Shown here in pieces: positions 1 to 4,752 of a DNA stretch of 6,918 bases (the first letter of the stretch is position 1; every line of letters starts with the position of its first letter). The DNA is from CFX5 sp964568485. GTDB lineage: Bacteria > Chloroflexota > Anaerolineae > Caldilineales > Caldilineaceae. The stretch lies in NCBI GenBank assembly GCA_964568485.1, contig CAZMRA010000273.1, positions 1 to 6,918 of the forward strand. The letters run 5' to 3'. The notes under the pieces are model-generated. The model was not told where the DNA came from and ran no database searches. It saw only the letters and a program-made list of their open reading frames with translations. A program made the translations under genes and the position numbers.

Positions 1-666
1 GCCGACCGCTGTGGTTTTGGTGACGAACATGGACAATTTATCGATCAATTGCGCGTCTATGGTTTGTTAGCCTATTATCTGCTCGAGGTGCGCGGTGAAC
101 GTGGGGCCATTGTCAAGACTATTAGCACCACCTCCATGCTGGATAAACTGGGCAAGATCTATGATGTCCCGGTGATCAACACGGGGGTAGGTTTCAAATT
201 TGTTGCCCCTGCCATGGTCGAACACGACGCATTGATCGGCGGCGAGGAGAGTGGTGGCTACGCTTTCCGGGGTCACGTGCCCGAACGCGATGGGCTGATC
301 GCGAATCTCTACTTATTGGATTTGATGGTGCGCACCGGCAAAAAGCCGAGCGAGCTGCTGGCTGATCTCTTCGCTAAAGTGGGCGCGCACTATTACGACC
401 GGGTCGATATTCGCACCAATGAAGAGATGAAAGCCGCGGCCAAAGCCAAACTCGACAGCGTTACCACTGATGGCCTAACCTTAGGGGGTCATGCAGTCGT
501 CGAAAAGGTGACCATCGACGGCTACAAGTTTATGATGGAAGATGGCGGCTGGCTCTTGGTGCGCTTCTCCGGCACTGAGCCTTTGATCCGCATCTATACG
601 GAAACGACCGACCAAAATGCGGTCAAGCGCATCTTAGCCGATGGCCAAGCATTGATTGGTTTGTGA
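1..666 (+). CDS. Phosphoglucomutase/phosphomannomutase family protein (3' part, 5' end outside window)
   Basis: This alpha-D-phosphohexomutase moves phosphate between C6 and C1 of a hexose, via a phosphoserine and a 1,6-bisphosphate intermediate, in the cytoplasm. It feeds nucleotide-sugar and glycan synthesis. The open frame runs in from base 1, and its first residues, Ala-Asp-Arg, match the end of the family's Mg-binding DGDADR loop, so the phosphoserine domain lies upstream. In the 221 visible residues, TGVGFK is at about 61-66, the sugar-binding GGEESGGY loop at about 80-87, and the phosphate-binding RFSGTEP loop of domain 4 at about 188-194. The GEESGG loop differs from the GEQSGH typical of GlmM, so a glucose/mannose mutase is more likely than a phosphoglucosamine mutase; exact substrate is not decidable here. 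It ends in TGA, just before a strong inverted repeat. An internal TTG at base 49 is not a real start, because homology continues upstream of it. Confidence 0.95.
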   Translation, partial: ADRCGFGDEHGQFIDQLRVYGLLAYYLLEVRGERGAIVKTISTTSMLDKLGKIYDVPVINTGVGFKFVAPAMVEHDALIGGEESGGYAFRGHVPERDGLIANLYLLDLMVRTGKKPSELLADLFAKVGAHYYDRVDIRTNEEMKAAAKAKLDSVTTDGLTLGGHAVVEKVTIDGYKFMMEDGGWLLVRFSGTEPLIRIYTETTDQNAVKRILADGQALIGL

Positions 667-732
667 GTGTACAGCTCAGCAACCATAGTTGAGCGTATTA
701 TTGGCAAGCTCACCTACGGTTGCTGAGCACAC
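667..732 (+). repeat. Long imperfect stem-loop immediately after the phosphohexomutase gene
   Basis: A perfect 11-base inverted repeat pairs GCTCAGCAACC (674-684) with GGTTGCTGAGC (718-728). Flanking GTGT (667-670) can pair with ACAC (729-732) if ACA (671-673) is bulged, giving about 15 base pairs around a 33-base loop. No run of T follows, so it is not a classical intrinsic terminator. The left arm can also pair with a nearer segment, GTTGAGC (688-694), forming a smaller alternative hairpin. It may act as an mRNA 3'-end stabiliser, a Rho-linked or weak terminator, or a protein-binding palindrome. The pairing is visible in the sequence; the function is inferred. Confidence 0.6.
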
Positions 733-734
733 TC

Positions 735-743
735 TGTGATAAA
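735..743 (+). promoter_or_regulatory. Possible extended -10 element ahead of the tatD-like gene
   Basis: TGTGATAAA reads as a TGn extension followed by GATAAA, which matches four of six bases of TATAAT. It would start transcription near base 750 and leave a leader of about 40 bases holding a GGAGG. No matching -35 hexamer is found at normal spacing. This is a weak call based on sequence alone. Confidence 0.25.
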
Positions 744-771
744 ATGAACAAATGTAGGCGCGACAGTTTGT

Positions 772-776
772 GGAGG
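772..776 (+). promoter_or_regulatory. Ribosome binding site candidate for the tatD-like gene
   Basis: GGAGG is a strong anti-16S match, but it lies 13 bases from the ATG at 790, longer than usual. A weaker AAAGG (784-788) sits almost against the start. Reading upstream in frame meets a TGA at 745-747 with no ATG, GTG or TTG codon between, so the ATG at 790 is the first possible start despite the spacing. Confidence 0.4.
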
Positions 777-789
777 CTCGGTCAAAGGC

Positions 790-1641
790 ATGAGGTTGGT
801 GGACAGTCATTGTCATTTGGACCTGCCAGAATTTGAGGCAGACAGAGATGCGGTTTTTGCCCGTGCTCGTGCCGCTGGCGTTGAACGCATCGTCAATCCA
901 GGCATCGATCTCGTGCACAGCCGCCAAGCCATTGCACTGGCCGAACAGACGCCCGAACTCTACGCCGCTGTGGGGTTTCACCCCAATAGCAGCGATGAAT
1001 TTGGCGACGATGCGATCGATCAGCTGCGCACATTGGCCGCTCATCCCAAAGTCGTGGCGATTGGGGAAATCGGCTTGGATTATTACTGGCAGAAGGTAGA
1101 CCCAGTTCAACAAGTGCGGGTCTTTCGAGCGCAATTGGCTCTCGCTGCCGAACTCGGTTTGCCGGTGATCATCCACAATCGCGACGCTAGTGCCGATGTA
1201 GCCGAGATCTTACGGGCGTGGGTGCAAAGTCCGGCCACACGCCAATCACCACTAGCGCAACGCCCATTTTGGGGTGTGCTGCATGCATTTAACGGTGACT
1301 TGGCTTTGGCAGAAGAGGCTTACACATGGAATTTCGCTTTGAGCGTGGGTGGTCCACTCACTTTCAAAAATGCCCGCCAATTGCAAGAGAATGCGCGCCA
1401 TTTCCGGTTGGATCGGTTGATGCTTGAGACGGATGCGCCCTATTTGACACCGCATCCGCACCGCGGTCAGCGCAATGAGCCCAGCTATGTCGCCTTGGTT
1501 TGTGCACAGCTGGCCACCTTGCACGAGAGCACACCGGATGAGATTGCGCGGCAAACGAGGCAGGTTGCCAATCGATTCTTCGGTTGGGAAGACAAACCAC
1601 TTGATCAGACTCAGGCTCCATCAACAACAACGTGGGTATAA
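790..1641 (+). CDS. TatD-family metal-dependent hydrolase / deoxyribonuclease
   Basis: This is a cytoplasmic TIM-barrel hydrolase of the amidohydrolase superfamily. TatD proteins are divalent-metal enzymes with 3'-5' exonuclease activity linked to DNA repair and DNA turnover; the precise substrate of this member is unknown. Every hallmark is in order over 283 residues: DSHCHLD at 5-11 (metal ligands H7 and H9), VGFHP at 61-65, GEIGLDYY at 92-99 (ligand E93), IIHNRDA at 127-133 (H129), the usual HCFSG motif here as HAFNG at 165-169, LETDAPYL at 212-219 (catalytic D215), and RGQRNEP at 225-231. Length is slightly above the usual ~260 because of a short insertion around 146-160 and a 15-residue polar tail. 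It lies between two stem-loop-bearing gaps and may have its own transcription start. Family assignment is secure; DNase activity is inferred from homology. Confidence 0.95.
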   Translation: MRLVDSHCHLDLPEFEADRDAVFARARAAGVERIVNPGIDLVHSRQAIALAEQTPELYAAVGFHPNSSDEFGDDAIDQLRTLAAHPKVVAIGEIGLDYYWQKVDPVQQVRVFRAQLALAAELGLPVIIHNRDASADVAEILRAWVQSPATRQSPLAQRPFWGVLHAFNGDLALAEEAYTWNFALSVGGPLTFKNARQLQENARHFRLDRLMLETDAPYLTPHPHRGQRNEPSYVALVCAQLATLHESTPDEIARQTRQVANRFFGWEDKPLDQTQAPSTTTWV

Positions 1642-1644
1642 AGC

Positions 1645-1676
1645 GCTCGGCAACCTATTGTGGTTCCGGCAAGAGC
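1645..1676 (+). repeat. Imperfect stem-loop between the tatD-like and prenyl synthase genes
   Basis: GCTC (1645-1648) pairs with GAGC (1673-1676), and AACC (1652-1655) pairs with GGTT (1662-1665), around a TATTGT loop and with mismatches between the two stems. The left arm, GCTCGGCAACC, matches ten of eleven bases of the left arm of the stem-loop at 674-684. No T-run follows. This is a weak structure that may be fortuitous. Confidence 0.3.
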
Positions 1677-1695
1677 TGATCAAAACGAAGCGGCG

Positions 1696-1701
1696 TAGAA
1701 T
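1696..1701 (+). promoter_or_regulatory. Possible -10 hexamer ahead of the prenyl synthase gene
   Basis: TAGAAT matches TATAAT in five of six positions and lies 30 to 36 bases before the first GTG and ATG candidates. No -35 hexamer is recognisable at 16-18 bases upstream. A single hexamer match arises easily by chance, so confidence is low. Confidence 0.2.
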
Positions 1702-1736
1702 TTACGGATAGAGATTTCATAGATCCACCAGTGACT

Positions 1737-2795
1737 ATGTCGATGATCATGACGGGAATGGCTGCACAAAGCACACCAATGCTGGATATCAGCGAGTTGT
1801 TATCGCCGGTACGCAGTGGTTTGCATCAAGTAGAGGCCAAAATGAAGGCGGTCGATGAGTCGGTTTTTGCGCCGCTCGCCACTGCATTTTTGGATTTAAT
1901 CGGCAGCGGCGGCAAACGTTTACGCCCTGCCCTAGCCTTACTGACTGCCGAATTGGAAGTCACAGGCCAAGCCGATACTTTCGACCCAGAACAAATCATC
2001 GCGCTGGCTGCCGCGGTGGAGATGCTGCACACCTCTACCCTGGTCCACGACGATGTGATCGATGGTGCGCTCCTGCGGCGCGGTGCCCCCACACTCAACT
2101 CGGTGTGGCAGGGTGGCGCCACCGTCTTTGCGGGCAATTATATGTTCGGGACGGCCGCGCACTTTGCTGCTGAAACTGGCAATCCGCGAGTGATTCAGCT
2201 CTTTGCCGATACTTTGCGGGTGATTGTCGATGGGGAATTGCGCCAACTCGCTGCCCGCAATGATTATCACCAGGAGAAAGCCAATTATTACGAGCGGATC
2301 TTCGCAAAAACTGCCAGTCTTTTCTGTGCAGCTGCCGAAGGTGCAGCGATCCTCGCTGGCTACTCCGAGCCCCTCGTCCAGCAGTTGCGGGCCTATGGCT
2401 ACCACTTTGGCATGGCCTTCCAGATCGTCGATGATATTCTCGATTTCACCGGCGATGAGGCCACGCTTGGCAAGCCAGCCGGCAGCGATCTGCAACAGGG
2501 TACGCTCACTTTGCCATTTTTTTATTACCTCCAACAACATCCACAACCGGAACAATTGATTGCCGAGATGGAAGCTGTTCATACCCAAGCGGATGATGGC
2601 GATTCTCAGGCGTGGCAGGCCTTGGTGCAAGAGCTTGTGCGCGACGTGTGTTCCGGGCCAGCGATTGTCGCAGCGCAGCAAGAGGCGCAAAATTTTCTTG
2701 CTCAAGCCCGGGAGAGCCTGCGCGATCTGCCCGCCAGTCGTGCCAAAAGATCCTTGCTCGGCCTGTGTGATTTTGTCGTGCAGCGCACTTATTGA
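1737..2795 (+). CDS. Long-chain polyprenyl diphosphate synthase (E-isoprenyl, trans type)
   Basis: It adds isopentenyl diphosphate units to an allylic primer to make a long all-trans prenyl diphosphate, for a quinone side chain or another lipid. Counting from a GTG at 1731 (354 residues; 352 from the ATG used here), the substrate-binding GGKRLRP is at 60-66, the first aspartate-rich motif DDVID at 107-111, the second DDILD at 234-238, and GKPAGSDL at 247-254. Small residues (Ser-102, Thr-103) just before the first motif, rather than aromatic ones, favour a long product (C30-C50) over farnesyl or geranylgeranyl; chain length cannot be fixed from sequence. The start is uncertain: GTG at 1731 and ATGs at 1737, 1743, 1749, 1758 and 1779 are all in frame, and no Shine-Dalgarno stands out. 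Homology seems to begin near the residues after 1779. The stop is only two bases before the ATG of the glycosyltransferase gene. Confidence 0.94.
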   Translation: MSMIMTGMAAQSTPMLDISELLSPVRSGLHQVEAKMKAVDESVFAPLATAFLDLIGSGGKRLRPALALLTAELEVTGQADTFDPEQIIALAAAVEMLHTSTLVHDDVIDGALLRRGAPTLNSVWQGGATVFAGNYMFGTAAHFAAETGNPRVIQLFADTLRVIVDGELRQLAARNDYHQEKANYYERIFAKTASLFCAAAEGAAILAGYSEPLVQQLRAYGYHFGMAFQIVDDILDFTGDEATLGKPAGSDLQQGTLTLPFFYYLQQHPQPEQLIAEMEAVHTQADDGDSQAWQALVQELVRDVCSGPAIVAAQQEAQNFLAQARESLRDLPASRAKRSLLGLCDFVVQRTY

Positions 2796-2797
2796 TC

Positions 2798-3835
2798 ATG
2801 AGCACCGACCGCCTCGATCTCTCGATCATCATTGTCAGCTGGAATGTATGGGATCTGCTGCGCAGTTGCCTAACGTCGATCGAGCGGTTGAGTCGCCCCA
2901 CGGCGGAACAGGCGGTCCGGCACTTTGGCCTAATCGACACCCCAGCCACACTGGAAGTGATCGTCGTCGATAATGCTAGTAGCGATGCCACTGTCGATGG
3001 TTTACAAGCTCGCTTTCCGTGGGTGCGCGTCCTGGCGAATGCCGAGAATGTGGGCTTTACCCAGGGCAACAATCAAGGCTATGCAATCAGCCGCGGGGAT
3101 GCTGTCTTCTTCCTCAATCCCGACACTGAACTAAGCAATACCCCATACGACAGCTTATGGCTGCTCTGGCAGACGCTCCACGACGAGCCGGAAGTTGGGA
3201 TGGTTGGTCCACAATTGCGCTATGGTGACGGCAGTTGGCAGAGTAGCCGCCGCCGCTTCCCTACCCGATTCACCGGTTTCTTCGAAAGCACTTGGTTGAG
3301 CCAACTCTGGCCACGCAATCCGTGGGCAGTGCGCTACCACTTCCTCGATTGGCCGGCCACCATCCGACATGATGTCGATTGGCTCGTCGGGGCGGCCATC
3401 TGCTGTCGCCGCGCTGCCCTCGAAAGTATCCGCACACAGGGTGATCCAGGCCCCTTTGATCAAGGCTTCTTTATGTACAGCGAAGAGCTGGATCTCGGTT
3501 GGCGCATCAAACAGGCTGGTTGGCGGATTGTCTATCTGCCCAGTGCGTTGGTGATCCACTATGAGGGGCGCAGCAGTGAACAAGTAGTAACGGCTCGCCA
3601 CATTCATTTTAATACCAGCAAAGTCCGTTATTATGGTAAAGTATTTGGCCGTAGCTGGGCTGAATTGCTGCGTCGTTATCTCCAGCTAGAGTATTGGCTA
3701 CAACTGAGGATTGAACAGTGCAAAGGCTGGCTGGGCCATAAGCCAGCTTTACGCCAACAACGCGTAGCCGCCTATCGAGCCGTGATCCGCCACGGTTTCC
3801 AGCCAGCTACTCAGGAAAGCCCAGAAATTTTTTAG
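2798..3835 (+). CDS. Family 2 glycosyltransferase (rhamnosyltransferase-like)
   Basis: This is an inverting GT-A-fold enzyme that transfers a sugar from a nucleotide donor to a lipid- or polymer-linked acceptor at the cytoplasmic face of the membrane. Acceptor and donor are unknown. Over 345 residues it shows the first strand IIIVSWN at 10-16, the nucleotide-binding VVDNASSDAT at 56-65, NVGFTQGNNQGY at 84-95, the metal-binding NPDTE at 107-111 (D109), and FMYSEELDLGWR at 225-236 with the probable catalytic acidic residues, followed by a basic, aromatic C-terminal tail. No transmembrane segment is obvious. About 15-20 residues appear inserted at 32-50, between the first helix and second strand. 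The ATG is preferred; an in-frame TTG at 2792, overlapping the previous stop, would add two residues. The near-zero gap suggests translational coupling to the prenyl synthase. The pairing recalls WbbL-like polymer synthesis but does not prove it. Confidence 0.92.
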   Translation: MSTDRLDLSIIIVSWNVWDLLRSCLTSIERLSRPTAEQAVRHFGLIDTPATLEVIVVDNASSDATVDGLQARFPWVRVLANAENVGFTQGNNQGYAISRGDAVFFLNPDTELSNTPYDSLWLLWQTLHDEPEVGMVGPQLRYGDGSWQSSRRRFPTRFTGFFESTWLSQLWPRNPWAVRYHFLDWPATIRHDVDWLVGAAICCRRAALESIRTQGDPGPFDQGFFMYSEELDLGWRIKQAGWRIVYLPSALVIHYEGRSSEQVVTARHIHFNTSKVRYYGKVFGRSWAELLRRYLQLEYWLQLRIEQCKGWLGHKPALRQQRVAAYRAVIRHGFQPATQESPEIF

Positions 3836-3999
3836 CCATCTCCTCCCTCTGTTGGGGCGACTGCCTGCTTGAGCATCAGAAATCTCCACAATTCACCATT
3901 TTTGGCTTCACCAACCCACTCATTCTACTACCACAGTTTATCCGTTCAACTCTCATTCAACGCAGATCTTTTATCCTAATCACTAGAAGTTTCGTATCT

Positions 4000-4015
4000 T
4001 GTGATCTACATCATA
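4000..4015. promoter_or_regulatory. CRP/FNR-like operator candidate
   Basis: TGTGA, then six bases, then TCATA matches nine of ten fixed positions of the CRP-type consensus TGTGA-N6-TCACA. It overlaps the -35 hexamer of the weak promoter candidate at 3999-4027, a position where a regulator might act. CRP/FNR proteins are common in Chloroflexota, but a single half-degenerate palindrome can occur by chance. Confidence 0.2.
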
Positions 4016-4245
4016 CTAACTAATACTTTTGACGTATACACTAAACGGAGCGTCGCCATTCGGACCGACAAAGTGGGACGATTGGGCCTCAAGCTTACTA
4101 AAGTAGAGACAAGTCGATCAAGATGAAGCGTTGAAAGCAGATTGATGATGCAGCGACAAAGGTTGGTCATCATCAGCAGCAAGTACCACCACAAAGCACG
4201 ACTGAAGTACATTACGCCGCGCTGATGCATACATCGCAAAGCTGC

Positions 4246-4252
4246 AAGGGAG
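4246..4252 (+). promoter_or_regulatory. Ribosome binding site that sets the start of the secreted-protein gene
   Basis: AAGGGAG lies eight bases before the ATG at 4261, which is ideal spacing. It supports that start over an in-frame ATG at 4225, which has no comparable site and would put twelve polar residues in front of an otherwise standard signal peptide. Confidence 0.65.
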
Positions 4253-4260
4253 CAGGGCAA

Positions 4261-4746
4261 ATGGACAAGTCAACAAGAGTCAAACAACGAGCTATACAAA
4301 GATTGTTTATCGTTTTTGGGATTCTTATTTTGGGGTTAGGCCATCAGACCTATCCTGTCCAGGCGGAGAGCATACCCGAGCCCGAACAATTGACGGCCAC
4401 CGCCCGCGTTGATGGGGTAGCCATCGAGTGGCAACAGACAGAGAAGACTCCAAGTGTTCGTTACTCGTTGTTGCGTGGTACCAGCAATACGCTAGCGGAT
4501 GCGCAGCCGATTTCCGCGCTGCTGCTCTCATCCATTAGCAATGCTACGCCAATGACCACCTATTATACGTTGCTTGATCCCAGCGCCGAGGCCGAGAGCG
4601 CTTATACCTATTGGCTCACGTTGACCGACGGTCAAGGTCAGCAGGCTACCTTTGGACCCTACACCGTCGGCCAAGTTGATGATGCCAGCCAACAGGATCA
4701 TGCGCTCTTCTTGCCATTGATCAGCAGCGTAGCAGGCTCGAGCTAG
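4261..4746 (+). CDS. Small secreted protein with a single fibronectin-III-like domain and an FLPLI motif
   Basis: 161 residues, of unknown function. The N-terminus is a typical Sec signal peptide: a basic stretch with several Lys/Arg to residue 14, a hydrophobic core LFIVFGILILGLG at 15-27, and a likely cleavage after VQA at 33-35. The mature ~126 residues form one beta-sandwich-like unit. It has an early strand ending in IEW, then RYSLLRGTS at 67-75, and YTYWLTLTDGQGQ at 115-127 followed by FGPYTV at 131-136. This layout resembles the fibronectin-III-like repeats at the ends of large exported Chloroflexota proteins. A short linker then leads to FLPLI at 140-144, a near-terminal motif I also associate with that phylum. 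There is no cysteine, so no lipobox and no disulfide. It is preceded by a long leader and overlaps the stop codon of the opposing gene. A tail fragment of a larger ancestral secreted protein is possible, but the signal peptide and ribosome site argue for a working gene. Confidence 0.8.
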   Translation: MDKSTRVKQRAIQRLFIVFGILILGLGHQTYPVQAESIPEPEQLTATARVDGVAIEWQQTEKTPSVRYSLLRGTSNTLADAQPISALLLSSISNATPMTTYYTLLDPSAEAESAYTYWLTLTDGQGQQATFGPYTVGQVDDASQQDHALFLPLISSVAGSS

Positions 4747-4752
4747 TCGAGC
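4736..4752. terminator. Hairpin centred on convergent, overlapping stop codons (possible bidirectional terminator)
   Basis: GCTCGA (4736-4741) and TCGAGC (4747-4752) form a perfect six-base-pair stem with a five-base GCTAG loop that contains both genes' stop codons. An alternative stem pairs GGCTCG (4735-4740) with CGAGCC (4756-4761). Being symmetric, it would fold in transcripts from either side. There is no T-run on either strand, so intrinsic termination would be weak; a role in blocking read-through or protecting 3' ends is inferred. Confidence 0.35.

Larger units (their letters stand above)
3836..4260. other. 425-base intergenic region with no convincing gene
   Basis: The first half, to about 4030, is pyrimidine-rich on the plus strand and more AT-rich than its neighbours. 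It ends the glycosyltransferase transcript without a clear hairpin plus T-run. The second half probably forms the leader of the secreted-protein gene. Visible elements are a CRP/FNR-like palindrome at 4000-4015, a weak TTGTGA (3999-4004) with AATACT (4022-4027) at 17-base spacing as a possible promoter, a TTGACG at 4029-4034 without a partner, and an 8-base inverted repeat, TGATGATG (4143-4150) with CATCATCA (4168-4175). An 84-codon minus-strand frame crosses it but resembles no family I know. No tRNA-like cloverleaf was recognised. Confidence 0.6.

Noticed and set aside
676..1176. 166-codon minus-strand reading frame over the tatD-like gene start
   Set aside because: The opposite strand carries the TatD metal-ligand motifs in frame; this frame has no recognisable domain.
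1938..2705. 255-codon minus-strand reading frame
   Set aside because: Entirely antisense to the prenyl synthase, whose motifs prove the coding frame. The antisense translation matches no family.
2506..3072. 188-codon minus-strand reading frame
   Set aside because: Antisense to the ends of two well-supported genes; its product is low-complexity Arg/Ser-rich.
3726..3747. GC-rich hairpin (GCTGGCT with AGCCAGC) followed by TTT
   Set aside because: It lies well inside the glycosyltransferase coding region, the T-run is only three bases, and translation would normally disrupt it. Probably codon-driven.
4143..4175. Inverted repeat TGATGATG / CATCATCA
   Set aside because: Low-complexity trinucleotide arms and a 17-base loop make a weak structure; noted within the intergenic entry but not called as a separate element.
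4006..4260. 84-codon minus-strand reading frame in the intergenic region
   Set aside because: No ribosome site, no recognisable domain, and a composition rich in Leu, Arg and Met of the kind random reverse frames give. It also runs antisense to the leader of the secreted-protein gene.
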